A stretch of DNA of 26,531 bases from an uncultured Oscillospiraceae bacterium (GCA_900540865.1 UQHH01000036.1:1-26531), one strand, 5' to 3'; numbered from the stretch's first letter, positions 6,693 through 14,899 are shown. Numbers and translations are program-made. The notes: generated by a model not told the origin, from the sequence alone.

Positions 6693-6721
6693 TTATAATA
6701 GTATGGCTTGAGATGTTGCAA
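6693..6721 (-). promoter_or_regulatory. Candidate promoter of the desulfoferrodoxin gene
   Basis: On the minus strand, TTGCAA (6716-6721), a 17-base spacer and TTATAA (6693-6698). This gives a leader of about 120 bases containing the palindrome and the stem structure. Confidence 0.5.
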
Positions 6722-6727
6722 TTATGC

Positions 6728-6756
6728 TGGAAATGATAAGGAAACGGGCGTATAAT
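6728..6756 (+). promoter_or_regulatory. Candidate promoter of the lactate dehydrogenase-like gene
   Basis: TGGAAA (6728-6733), a 17-base spacer and a perfect TATAAT (6751-6756). The 10-mer GCGTATAATA occurs at 6748-6757 and again at 6773-6782, 25 bases apart, so the second copy is either another -10 box or a duplicated regulator site. Confidence 0.5.
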
Positions 6757-6860
6757 ATATGCGCCGGAAAGTGCGTATAATAATGCTTATCACGCTGTTT
6801 TCATTTTTATTAGCAAAAAAGACAAAACGTAGCGTTTTAAAAAAAGGAGGGCCTTCCGTT

Positions 6861-7901
6861 ATGAATAAAATCGCTTTTTTTGACACGAAACCGTATGACA
6901 AGCTTTGGTTTGAAAAGCTGGACCATCCGGCGCTTAAATTCAAATACTACGAGAATAAGCTGGACGAGGATACCGCAAGCCTTGCAAAGGGCTGTACCGG
7001 GGCAGTCGCGTTTGTAAACGACGACATCAATCAGGCGGCAATCGAAACGCTCTATGACTGCGGCGTTCGGGTGCTCGCTATGCGCTGCGCCGGGTATAAC
7101 AATATCGATTTTAAAGCGGCGTTCCAAAAGATAAATATTGTCCGCGTTCCAAAATATTCCCCGTATGCCGTCGCGGAGCACGCCATGGCTTTGCTGCTCA
7201 CGCTCAACCGCAAAATTCACCGCGCCTATAACAGGACGAGGGATTTCAACTTCAGCCTAAACGGGTTGACGGGCTTTGACCTTTACGGCAAAACAGCGGG
7301 TGTCATCGGCACAGGCAAAATCGGCCAAGTGTTCATGGACATCTGCAAAGGGTTTGGTATGGACGTCATCGCGTACGACCCGTACCCTGCCGAGGGGCGC
7401 GATATCCACTATGTTACGCTCGACGAGCTGTTCGCGCAAAGCGACGTCATTTCCCTGCATTGCCCGCTGACGGAGAGCACGCACCATATCATCAACGAGC
7501 AAAGCATTGAAAAAATGAAGGACGGCGTGTTTATCCTCAATACGTCGCGCGGCTCTCTGATTGAAAGCGAGGCGCTTTTAAAGGCGCTCAAGGAACAGAA
7601 AATCGGCGCGGCAGGCCTTGATGTTTATGAGGAAGAATCGGCTTTGTTCTTTGAGGATTTTTCCGGCTCCGTCATTCAGGACGATGTGCTGCAGCTGCTT
7701 GTTTCCCTGCCGAACGTCATCGTAACGTCACACCAGGCGTTTTTGACGAATGAGGCGCTTCGCAATATTGCGCAGACGACCATTCAAAACCTAAACGCGT
7801 TTTTTAACGGGGAACCTCTGGAAAACGAAATCTGCTACCGCTGCCGCACGGGCGGACCTGACGACAGCTGCCGCCGCGGCAATAACGGGCGCTGCTTCTA
7901 A
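6861..7901 (+). CDS. ldhA: D-lactate dehydrogenase-like 2-hydroxyacid dehydrogenase
   Basis: A 346-residue cytoplasmic NAD-dependent D-2-hydroxyacid dehydrogenase, closest to the LdhA type that reduces pyruvate to D-lactate. Marks are RCAGYNNIDF near residue 75, the nucleotide-binding GVIGTGKIGQ near 151-160 followed by Asp (YDPY), the LNTSRGSLIES segment holding the catalytic Arg, a Glu in DVYEEES, and the catalytic His in SHQAFLT. FFEDFSGSVIQDDVL is typical of LdhA. The start at 6861 has GGAGG ten bases upstream; an ATG at 6759 in the same frame lacks one. The C-terminus carries a 22-residue tail with four cysteines (C325, C328, C337, C345), absent from E. coli LdhA. Exact substrate uncertain. 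Confidence 0.88.
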   Translation: MNKIAFFDTKPYDKLWFEKLDHPALKFKYYENKLDEDTASLAKGCTGAVAFVNDDINQAAIETLYDCGVRVLAMRCAGYNNIDFKAAFQKINIVRVPKYSPYAVAEHAMALLLTLNRKIHRAYNRTRDFNFSLNGLTGFDLYGKTAGVIGTGKIGQVFMDICKGFGMDVIAYDPYPAEGRDIHYVTLDELFAQSDVISLHCPLTESTHHIINEQSIEKMKDGVFILNTSRGSLIESEALLKALKEQKIGAAGLDVYEEESALFFEDFSGSVIQDDVLQLLVSLPNVIVTSHQAFLTNEALRNIAQTTIQNLNAFFNGEPLENEICYRCRTGGPDDSCRRGNNGRCF

Positions 7902-7910
7902 AATAGCAGC

Positions 7911-7945
7911 GTACCTGCTGTTCTGGGTTGAGGTACTGTTTTTTT
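7911..7945 (+). terminator. Intrinsic terminator after the lactate dehydrogenase-like gene
   Basis: GTACCT (7911-7916) pairs with AGGTAC (7931-7936), followed by TG and seven T (7939-7945). It stands between the dehydrogenase stop codon and the EamA gene start. Confidence 0.65.
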
Positions 7946-7970
7946 ATCCCAAATAAGGACGGGTCATGGA

Positions 7971-8906
7971 ATGAAAGCAAAAGCAATTCTTACAAATAAA
8001 TGGGGTGTGCCGCTTTGCGCGCTGCTTTGTACGGCGCTTTGGGGCACGGCGTTCCCCGTTATAAAGCTATCCTACCAACTGTTTCATTTGAGTGCCGGGG
8101 ATACGGGCGCAAAGCTTTTGTTTGCGGGAGAGCGCTTTGCGCTTGCGGGTATTATGGTGTTTTTGCTTGCGTTCATCATGAACAAAAAACCGCCGAAGAT
8201 GAAAAAGCGCGACGCGCTGCCCATTGTATTTTTGGGGCTTGTGCAGACGGCGCTGCAATACGTGTTTTCCTACGTCGGCGTTGCGAATACGACGGGGACA
8301 AAAACCTCTGTACTGACCGCCTGCAGCGCGTTTATAGCGGTGCTGGCGGCTCCGCTCGTTTTCAGGACGGACAGGCTTACGGCGCTCAAGGTTTCCGGCT
8401 GCGTGCTCGGAATCGCGGGAATCATCATTATCAATTTCGACGGGCTTACGTTTGACCGCTTCACCTTTTTCGGGGAAGGGTTTGTTTTGCTGTCCGCCTT
8501 TTGTTCCGCGGGCGGCAGCTTTATCAGTAAAAAGGCAATGGTCGGGAGAAACGCCATGCAGGTCACGGCGTATCAGCTGATGACCGGCGGCGCGGTTCTG
8601 GTGATTGCGGGCGGAGCCGTGGGCGGCAGGCTTTATTACAGCAGCGCCGCGCAGTGGGGCCTGCTTTTCTATTTGGCGGCCGTATCGGCAGCGGCGTTCA
8701 CATTGTGGACGGCCCTGCTCAAATACAACCCGGTCAGTAAAATCTGCATTTATAACCTGCTGATTCCCGTGTTCGGGATAATTTGGTCGGGCATTTTGCT
8801 GGGCGAGGATATTTTGAATGTAAACAATCTTATTTCTGCCGCTCTTGTTTGCTTTGGTATTTGGATGGTGAGCTTTCAGCCAAAGAGTAAGAGGCTTGCA
8901 TATTAG
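7971..8906 (+). CDS. EamA/DMT-family transporter, 311 aa
   Basis: An inner-membrane transporter of the drug/metabolite superfamily with two EamA repeats and about ten hydrophobic helices. The first repeat covers roughly residues 14-145, opening with LCTALWGTAFPVIKLSYQ, the usual helix 1 signature. The second covers roughly 160-300 and ends in IFGIIWSGILLGEDI-like sequence, seen here as PVFGIIWSGILLGEDILNVNN. The cytoplasmic loop NKKPPKMKKRD is basic, as the positive-inside rule predicts. The substrate cannot be told from sequence; relatives export amino acids, metabolites or drugs. The ribosome site is modest (AAGGA, 11 bases from ATG). A terminator separates it from the upstream dehydrogenase, so it may rely on read-through or a promoter not seen. 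Confidence 0.85.
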   Translation: MKAKAILTNKWGVPLCALLCTALWGTAFPVIKLSYQLFHLSAGDTGAKLLFAGERFALAGIMVFLLAFIMNKKPPKMKKRDALPIVFLGLVQTALQYVFSYVGVANTTGTKTSVLTACSAFIAVLAAPLVFRTDRLTALKVSGCVLGIAGIIIINFDGLTFDRFTFFGEGFVLLSAFCSAGGSFISKKAMVGRNAMQVTAYQLMTGGAVLVIAGGAVGGRLYYSSAAQWGLLFYLAAVSAAAFTLWTALLKYNPVSKICIYNLLIPVFGIIWSGILLGEDILNVNNLISAALVCFGIWMVSFQPKSKRLAY

Positions 8907-9001
8907 CTGCTGATAACAATACGTGCTCCCTTTTGGATTTATCCTGTATCAGTATATGTATGGACGGTTTTTTAATAATTACAAAAAAGGATGAAGGAGC
9001 A

Positions 9002-9835
9002 ATGATAAATAAAAGCAGCCTCAGGAACATATCTGCAAATAGAAAAATACTGCTGCGCGAAGAAAATTTTGCCTATTTATTGCCATGTGAACAGCTTAGA
9101 GGCTTAATATCGAATTTTACCATTTCATTTCCTGATAAAACCATAATATCCGATAACTATACCATTATGCCGCACGGCAGCGTTACGCTTGTTCTATTTC
9201 AAGATAAAACTGGACTTTATAGTTTTTTATTTGGGCCAACTACAAAACCGCGCAGGGTAGGCGACGCTGCGAATAAATGCAATGTTATCTTTATTATCGA
9301 ATTTCAACCGGCTGGTTTTTATCCTTTTACAAAAAGAAATCAAAAGGACTTGACAGATAGTGTTGTGCCCTTTTCGTCGATTGATGATTCCTTGGATAAA
9401 ACATTACGAACCATTTTCAGCGCCGCGTTAACTACAGAGCAATTATTGCTTGAATGTGAAAGAAAACTAATCCAAGGTATTCGGTTTCAATACCCTGAGG
9501 AGCTCACGCATGCGATTCAAACGATTATCCAGATGGAAGGGGGCATGACCTCTGCTGAAATATCAAATCATGCTTTTTATAGTCCGCGGCATCTTAACAG
9601 GCTGTTTAATCTATATCTCGGTATGAGCATGAAAGCCTTTTCCCGGCTTGTGAGAATAAACAAATCGATAGGTCTTTTGAATATAAAGGAAAATACGCTT
9701 GATGATATATGTGAGAGGCTTGGATTTTATGATATTTCCCACTTTGTAAAAGATTTCAAAATCGTATGCGGCATCACGCCGCAGGAATACAGAACGAATA
9801 TGTCCGATTTTTACAGTGAAATAGCTAAATTTTAA
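9002..9835 (+). CDS. AraC-family transcriptional regulator, 277 aa
   Basis: A transcription factor with an N-terminal sensory region (about residues 1-160, with PHGSVTLVLFQ and FLFGPTTKPRRV, as in the DUF6597-type cupin-like domain) and a C-terminal AraC double helix-turn-helix (about 170-265: MTSAEISNHAFYSPRHLNRLF..., then LDDICERLGFYDISHFVKDFKIVCGITPQEYR, the classic second HTH with GITPQEYR). The start at 9002 has GGAG close upstream; the frame extends to 8933 without one. Base composition is clearly more AT-rich than the genes on both sides, which suggests horizontal acquisition. It probably controls the VOC-protein gene 48 bases downstream, possibly itself, and perhaps the EamA transporter. 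Confidence 0.88.
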   Translation: MINKSSLRNISANRKILLREENFAYLLPCEQLRGLISNFTISFPDKTIISDNYTIMPHGSVTLVLFQDKTGLYSFLFGPTTKPRRVGDAANKCNVIFIIEFQPAGFYPFTKRNQKDLTDSVVPFSSIDDSLDKTLRTIFSAALTTEQLLLECERKLIQGIRFQYPEELTHAIQTIIQMEGGMTSAEISNHAFYSPRHLNRLFNLYLGMSMKAFSRLVRINKSIGLLNIKENTLDDICERLGFYDISHFVKDFKIVCGITPQEYRTNMSDFYSEIAKF

Positions 9836-9838
9836 TTC

Positions 9839-9859
9839 TATAATATAACCTGTAGGTTA
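9839..9859 (+). promoter_or_regulatory. -10 box and operator-like palindrome before the VOC gene
   Basis: TATAAT at 9839-9844 (a weak -35, GTGAAA at 9816-9821, 17 bases upstream, lies inside the end of the regulator gene) is followed at once by TAACCTGTAGGTTA (9846-9859), a 6-2-6 inverted repeat at the expected transcription start. A protein bound here would control the VOC gene. Confidence 0.5.
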
Positions 9860-9883
9860 AACGGAAAGAGAGGGATTATAGAA

Positions 9884-10291
9884 ATGAAATTCAATGAAAC
9901 GACAATTCGTATTTTGGTAAGGAAAAACTATGGGGAATGCTTTGATTTTTACACGGAGAAAATCGGTTTGATTCCGGTTTGGGGAGACAGGAACGGGCCA
10001 TATACTTCCTTTACCACAAGCAATGACGCCCCGCCGTGCTTCGCCATTTTTGCGGGAGAAGCCATGCCGATGTTTCAAGGATATGAGCAGCCAAACACCA
10101 CCGGGCAGCCGGATACCGTTGTAGCGGTCATACCCACGCTAGACCTGGACGGAGACTACCTGCGGCTGAAGGAAGCGGGCGTACCGTTTCTCGGCGAACC
10201 GCAGTACATTGAAGCATGGGGGATGCGGTGCACTTATTTTAGGGACCCGGAAGGGAATTTGTTTGAACTGAACGATTCAAGCGGTATCTAA
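9884..10291 (+). CDS. VOC-fold (glyoxalase/bleomycin-resistance-like) protein
   Basis: A 135-residue single-chain member of the vicinal oxygen chelate superfamily: two beta-alpha-beta-beta-beta repeats. The first repeat starts TIRILVRKNYGECFDFYTEKIGL. The second ends GMRCTYFRDPEGNLFELNDSS, with the typical FRDPEGN(L/I)xEL finish. Members include glyoxalase I, dioxygenases and drug-sequestering proteins; the exact function cannot be assigned. Soluble and complete. The start has AGAGGG about a dozen bases upstream. It lies behind its own operator-like palindrome, 48 bases after the AraC-type regulator gene, and a strong bidirectional terminator follows. Confidence 0.85.
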   Translation: MKFNETTIRILVRKNYGECFDFYTEKIGLIPVWGDRNGPYTSFTTSNDAPPCFAIFAGEAMPMFQGYEQPNTTGQPDTVVAVIPTLDLDGDYLRLKEAGVPFLGEPQYIEAWGMRCTYFRDPEGNLFELNDSSGI

Positions 10292-10301
10292 TCTCTATAA
10301 G

Positions 10302-10336
10302 AAAAGAGGGAAACCATTTAACGGTTTCCCTCTTTT
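10302..10336. terminator. Bidirectional terminator between VOC gene and aro operon
   Basis: A perfect 14-bp stem, AAAAGAGGGAAACC (10302-10315) with GGTTTCCCTCTTTT (10323-10336), loop of seven. T-runs on both strands end the plus-strand VOC transcript and the minus-strand aro operon. Confidence 0.92.
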
Positions 10337-11467
10337 TTACTGCTCTTTATAGTTCCCCAAAAACGAAAACTCCGGCAGCTCCTCAGAAAGCGCGCACATC
10401 AAATTCATTACGCGCTCGCTGCGCACATTTCCGGAAAAATCGAGATAAAACAGGTATTCAAAGCTTTTGCCCGGCATGGGGCGGGATTCGATTTTCGTCA
10501 GGTTCAGACCGTGGCAGCTAAAGCGGCACAGCACATTGTAAAGCGAGCCGGTTACATGCGGCAGCGAAAAACAAAGGCTGATTTTATCGGCTTCCTTTGG
10601 TATATACAGCTTCTTTGAAATGACGATAAACCGCGTGCAGTTTTCGCTGCTGTTCTGGAAATTACGCAGCAGCACCTTTAGCCCGTACTCCTGTGCCGCC
10701 TTTTGTGAGCAAATGGCGGCGCAATTTAAACGCTTTTCCTCCTGTACTAGCTTAGCAGCGACAGCGGTATTCGAGCAGGGGACGGCCTTCAGGCTGTTCT
10801 GCGCTATGTATTCCGAGCATTGGGCAAGCCCCTGCGGGTGCGACCAGACCTGCTCGATGTCCGAAAGCTCGCTTTGCGGCAGCGCGCAGAGTACATGCTC
10901 GATTGGCAGGTCGAGCGCGCCCGCAATGTAAAAGCGGTACTTCAAAATCAGGTCATAAACGTCTGACACAGACCCCGCCGACGAATTCTCCACCGGTAAA
11001 ACGCCGTAATCGGCCTTGCCGTCGCGCACGGCGCGGAACACGTCGTTCCAGCTTTTGCAGAACAGCGCCGGGGCGTTCGGGAAAAGCCGGAGCGCGGCCT
11101 CATGCGCGTTTGCTCCCTTGATTCCCTGGCAGGCGATTTTAATATCATGGGAACCGGTTTCAAGCGCATATTCCGCGGTTTCCAAAAGCGTCCTCATCTC
11201 TTTGCCGCTGCCCATAATATCGTGCTGCAAGGCACGGCTCAGCTCCATGATGTTTGAAAACAGCAAACGCGCCGCATAGCCGTATTCGCCGCCGCCGCGC
11301 TCCACGCTGTCGAGCACCTCGTTTTCGCGGTCTGTATTGAGTACGGGCAGGCCGCGTTCCTGCTTGTATTCGCCTACGCGCTTGGCACAGTCCATCCGCT
11401 GCTTGAAAAGAGCAATCAGCCGCTCGTCTATTTGGTCGATTTCCTGCCGGATTGCGTCGAGTTCCAT
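10337..11467 (-). CDS. pheA: Bifunctional chorismate mutase / prephenate dehydratase
   Basis: A 376-residue P-protein for phenylalanine synthesis. Residues 1-88 are an AroQ-type chorismate mutase (LDAIRQEIDQIDERLIALFKQR, then KRVGEYK). Residues about 108-285 are prephenate dehydratase, with GVLPVENSSAGSV and the catalytic CTRF motif (Thr278-Arg279-Phe280). Residues about 296-370 are an ACT domain with the phenylalanine-binding ESRP at 327-330; the usual GALV motif reads GSLY at 307-310. In the family, phenylalanine binding to the ACT domain inhibits the enzyme. The start has AAGGGGG upstream and lies 12 bases after the aroC stop. It is the last gene of the operon, so chorismate goes directly from AroC to this enzyme. 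Confidence 0.95.
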   Translation of the reverse strand: MELDAIRQEIDQIDERLIALFKQRMDCAKRVGEYKQERGLPVLNTDRENEVLDSVERGGGEYGYAARLLFSNIMELSRALQHDIMGSGKEMRTLLETAEYALETGSHDIKIACQGIKGANAHEAALRLFPNAPALFCKSWNDVFRAVRDGKADYGVLPVENSSAGSVSDVYDLILKYRFYIAGALDLPIEHVLCALPQSELSDIEQVWSHPQGLAQCSEYIAQNSLKAVPCSNTAVAAKLVQEEKRLNCAAICSQKAAQEYGLKVLLRNFQNSSENCTRFIVISKKLYIPKEADKISLCFSLPHVTGSLYNVLCRFSCHGLNLTKIESRPMPGKSFEYLFYLDFSGNVRSERVMNLMCALSEELPEFSFLGNYKEQ

Positions 11468-11479
11468 TTTTTTGCCCCC

Positions 11480-12550
11480 TTAAATCAAGTTCATCAGCGC
11501 AAGCGCCAAAGCCGATTCCAGCACCACCGCCGCGCGCGGGACGATGCACGGGTCGTGCCGGCCCTTGACGACGAGCGTCGTGTCCTTTTGCTCGGTCAAA
11601 TCAACCGTTTTCTGCTCCTGCGAAATGGAGGAGGTAGGCTTGACGCACGCGCGGAACAGGACCGGCATCCCGTTTGTAATGCCGCCCAGGATACCGCCGT
11701 TATTGTTCTTGAGCGTAACGACTCTGCCGTCCCGGTAGGCATACGGGTCGTTTGCTTCGCTGCCGTGAAGGGAAGCAAAACCAAAGCCGGTGCCGAACTC
11801 AAGCCCCTTGATGGCGGGTACGCCGAATACAATGGAGGAGATTACGTTCTCCACCCCGCCGAACATCGGGCTGCCTAGCCCTGCGGGTACGCCCACGGCA
11901 CAGCATTCGACAATACCGCCCGTGCTGTCCTGGCTCATGCGCGCCTGTTCAATGTAATGGCGCATAGGAGCCTCTACCGACCTGTCAATCAGCGGGAACG
12001 GCGATTTATTGAGCGACGCAATCAAGCCGTCTTCAATTGCCAGCCGGTTGAACGGCTGGTCCGTAATTTGGCCGATTTGGCTGATGTGGGACGCGATTTT
12101 TATTCCCTGCTCCGCTAAAATCTGGCGGCACAGCGAGCCCGCGAACACAAGCGGGGCCGTCAGCCTGCCGGAAAAATGCCCGCCGCCTCGAATGTCGTTA
12201 AAGCCCTCATAGCGCAAAAACGCGGGATAGTCCGAATGTCCCGGGCGCGGCTTTGCAAGCAGGTTGCTGTAATCGCCTGAGCGCGTGTTTGTATTTTCAA
12301 TCACGGCGCACAGCGGCGCGCCCGTCGTGGTATCCTGCAGCATGCCGGACAGCACGCGCGGGATGTCGTCCTCCCGTCGCGGGGTAGAGAATTTATCCCG
12401 TCCCGGGGCGCGGCGTTCCATAAAGCTGCGTACCTGCTCCATATCGATTTTGTGCCCCGCGGGCAGGTTGTCGATTACCACGCCGATGCCTTCCCCGTGG
12501 CTTTCGCCAAAGATGCTGATTTTAACCTGTTCGCCCCAGCTTGATGACAT
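11480..12550 (-). CDS. aroC: Chorismate synthase
   Basis: A 356-residue FMN-dependent enzyme that removes the 3-phosphate and a 6-proton from EPSP to give chorismate. Family marks are SSWGEQVKISIFGESHGEGIGVVIDNLPAG at the start, RRAPGRDKFSTPRRE-type sequence (residues about 45-60), the SDYPAFLRYEGFNDIRGGGHFSGRLTA block and the late HDPCIVPRAAVVLESALAL segment, all intact. The frame extends 21 codons further upstream, but the ATG at 12550 has GGAGAG before it and gives the standard N-terminus. The gene begins 13 bases after the aroA stop and ends 12 bases before pheA. Confidence 0.96.
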   Translation of the reverse strand: MSSSWGEQVKISIFGESHGEGIGVVIDNLPAGHKIDMEQVRSFMERRAPGRDKFSTPRREDDIPRVLSGMLQDTTTGAPLCAVIENTNTRSGDYSNLLAKPRPGHSDYPAFLRYEGFNDIRGGGHFSGRLTAPLVFAGSLCRQILAEQGIKIASHISQIGQITDQPFNRLAIEDGLIASLNKSPFPLIDRSVEAPMRHYIEQARMSQDSTGGIVECCAVGVPAGLGSPMFGGVENVISSIVFGVPAIKGLEFGTGFGFASLHGSEANDPYAYRDGRVVTLKNNNGGILGGITNGMPVLFRACVKPTSSISQEQKTVDLTEQKDTTLVVKGRHDPCIVPRAAVVLESALALALMNLI

Positions 12551-12563
12551 ATCGTTCTCTCCT

Positions 12564-13832
12564 TTATTCCACTTCAAATGCGGCTTTGCCGCCGAGCGCG
12601 TTGTAATCCTCAAAAAACGCGGGATACGATTTGCCGATGCTCTCTCTGTCTGTTATGGTAACCAAACCGTCCGCTTTTATTGCGGCGACAGAAAGCGCCA
12701 TAACGATACGGTGGTCGTTATAGCCCTGCGCAATTCCGCCGGCAAGGGAGGAAACGCCGGTGATAATTAAACCGTCGCCTGTTTCTTTTATGCTTGCGCC
12801 GAGCACGGAAAGCCCGTCGGCTATGGCCATAAGCCTGTCGCTTTCCTTAATGCGCAGCCGCCCGGCTCCCGTAATCACGGTCGTACCGCCGGCAAACGCC
12901 GCGGTAACGGCGAGGATAGGTACGAGGTCGGGAATTTGCCTTGCGTCGATTTGGATTCCGCGCAAGGCGCTTTGTTCGGCGGTCACGCTGTTTTTCCCGT
13001 ATGTAATTTTAGCGCCGAACCGCTCAAAAAGCTGTGCGCACATGCGGTCGCCCTGCGCTGAGGAAAGGTTTAAGCCTTCCACCGTTACGCCGCCGCCGAG
13101 CGAACCGGCCGCCAGGAAGAAGGCTGCCTGCGACCAGTCGCCCTCGCATACCATGTCACGCGGGATATACCTCTGGCCGCCCTTTATAAAATAACCGGTG
13201 CCGGTCCTTTGTACGTTTACGCCGAACCGCGCCATCGTTTCTATAGTCATGTCGATATAGCCTGCCGATTCGAGCGGGCTTGTAAGCACGATTTCGCTGT
13301 CGCCTTCAAGCATCGGGAGGGCGAGCAGAAGCCCGGTGACGAACTGGGAGCTCACATTGCCGGGCAGAGAGAAAACGCCGCTATGGAGGGCGCCGCTTAC
13401 CGTAAGCGGCAGGCCGCTTTCCGTTTGCATCGAAACGCCCTTTTCCGGCAGGCAGTCAAGGTAAATGCCAATAGGGCGCTGCGGGAGCCTGCCGCAGCCT
13501 GTGAAGCAGGCGGTAACGGCGCCCGCGGCGGCAATGGGAATCAAAAAACGCAGCGTGGAGCCGGATTCCCCGCAGCTGAGCTCCGCCTGTTTTTGGGAAA
13601 ACAGGCGCGTGCCGTCTATGGTGAGCGTGTCCCTGTCGGTTTGAATATCCGCGCCGAGCGCGCGGACGCAGGAAATCGTTGCCTTGATATCGTTTGAAAA
13701 ATCCACACCGCGGATTTTACTCACACCCTTTGCCATGGCGGCGCACAGTACCGCGCGGTGCACGGCGCTTTTTGAAGGGGGGACGGTAACCCTGCCGTTT
13801 AAAGCAGCGGGCGTAATGACGACATTGCTCAC
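12564..13832 (-). CDS. aroA: EPSP synthase (3-phosphoshikimate 1-carboxyvinyltransferase)
   Basis: A 422-residue enzyme that joins PEP to shikimate-3-phosphate. The PEP/substrate-binding motifs are PPSKSAVHR (18-26), LSCGESGSTLRFL (86-97), IPDLVPILA, RLRIKESDR and GYNDHRIVMA, all complete. In the GESGSTLR loop the glycine equal to E. coli Gly96 is kept, but the position of Pro101 is Phe96. This is the version usual in many Firmicutes and differs from the class I GNAGTAMRP and class II sequences. The start codon is GTG at 13832, with AAGGAG nine bases upstream inside aroB. It overlaps the aroB stop (GTGA), so translation is probably coupled. Confidence 0.95.
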   Translation of the reverse strand: MSNVVITPAALNGRVTVPPSKSAVHRAVLCAAMAKGVSKIRGVDFSNDIKATISCVRALGADIQTDRDTLTIDGTRLFSQKQAELSCGESGSTLRFLIPIAAAGAVTACFTGCGRLPQRPIGIYLDCLPEKGVSMQTESGLPLTVSGALHSGVFSLPGNVSSQFVTGLLLALPMLEGDSEIVLTSPLESAGYIDMTIETMARFGVNVQRTGTGYFIKGGQRYIPRDMVCEGDWSQAAFFLAAGSLGGGVTVEGLNLSSAQGDRMCAQLFERFGAKITYGKNSVTAEQSALRGIQIDARQIPDLVPILAVTAAFAGGTTVITGAGRLRIKESDRLMAIADGLSVLGASIKETGDGLIITGVSSLAGGIAQGYNDHRIVMALSVAAIKADGLVTITDRESIGKSYPAFFEDYNALGGKAAFEVE

Positions 13833-14899
13833 TGGGAAAGCTCCTTTTCGTTTATTTTACAAAAACCGTAAAAATCGGTTTTTGCTATTTTCTTCGTAAA
13901 GCTGTCTCCAATTTCATGCAGCAGGACGATATGGATGCCGCCGCCGCTGCTCTTTTTGTCTGTAAACGCACCCTCTGCGGCCATCTTGCAGTCAGCGGGG
14001 TCGCTTACAGGCAGCCCGTATTTTTTGAGGAGCGGGACAAGGCGGGCAAGGGTTCCTCCCTTTGTCATACCCGCGTGCTCGGACGCGCGCGTCATCATCA
14101 CCATACCAACCGCCACCGCCTCGCCATGGGTAAGGCCGGTGTAATGATAAAGCTTTTCAAGGGAATGGCCGAGCGTATGGCCGAAGTTTAAAAGCATCCG
14201 CTCGCCTGCTTCGTGCTCGTCGCGCTCGACGACCGCGCGCTTGATGTCGACGCACCTAAAAATAATATCGTTGATTTCCTTTTTTATATCGCAGCGCTCA
14301 AGCTGCTCAAAAAGAGAAAGGCTTTTGATACATCCGTATTTGATAACCTCCGCCATACCGTCCGAGAAAAAACGCGGCGGTAAAGTGGAGAGCGTGTCAG
14401 GGTCAATGAGTACGAGCCTTGGCTGCCAGAACGCGCCGACCAGGTTCTTTCCTTCCGCAATATCCACGCCTGTCTTACCGCCGACGGAGGAATCTACCTG
14501 CGCAAGCAACGAGGTGGGAATCTGAACGAAGTCGATACCGCGCAGATAGCTTGCCGCGGCAAAGCCCGCCATATCGCCCGCCACGCCGCCGCCGAGCGCC
14601 ACAATCAGGTCGCCGCGCGTAAATTCGTTTCCGGCCAAAGCCGTGTACATCGCCTCAATGGAGGAAAGGCGTTTCGATTGCTCGCCCGCCGGGAAAACAT
14701 GTGTGTATACAGCAAAACCATTTGAGGAAAGCGAGTCGGACACGGCATTTCCGTAGAGCGGGAACACGTTGCTGTCAGAAATTATCATGGCGCGCCCAGC
14801 GCGTGAGCATTTTCTAATATGGGCACCGCAATCCTTTAAAATCCCGTTTTCTATCAGAATATCATAAGGGCGTCCCGTTTTTACATGGAGCGTTTTCAT
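13829..14899 (-). CDS. aroB: 3-dehydroquinate synthase
   Basis: A 356-residue NAD- and metal-dependent cyclase turning DAHP into 3-dehydroquinate, the second shikimate step. Diagnostic blocks are the NAD-binding LGGGVAGDMAGFAAASYLRG, the PTSLLAQVDSSVGGKTGVD block, GMAEVIKYG with the metal-binding Glu, and NFGHTLGHSLE plus LTHGEAVAVGM with the metal-binding His residues. Normal length. The ATG at 14899 overlaps the tyrA stop by four bases (ATGA) and has GGAGG upstream. The end overlaps the aroA GTG by four bases. No type I/II dehydroquinase (aroD/aroQ), aroE or aroK is in the window, so the next three steps are encoded elsewhere. Confidence 0.96.
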   Translation of the reverse strand: MKTLHVKTGRPYDILIENGILKDCGAHIRKCSRAGRAMIISDSNVFPLYGNAVSDSLSSNGFAVYTHVFPAGEQSKRLSSIEAMYTALAGNEFTRGDLIVALGGGVAGDMAGFAAASYLRGIDFVQIPTSLLAQVDSSVGGKTGVDIAEGKNLVGAFWQPRLVLIDPDTLSTLPPRFFSDGMAEVIKYGCIKSLSLFEQLERCDIKKEINDIIFRCVDIKRAVVERDEHEAGERMLLNFGHTLGHSLEKLYHYTGLTHGEAVAVGMVMMTRASEHAGMTKGGTLARLVPLLKKYGLPVSDPADCKMAAEGAFTDKKSSGGGIHIVLLHEIGDSFTKKIAKTDFYGFCKINEKELSQ

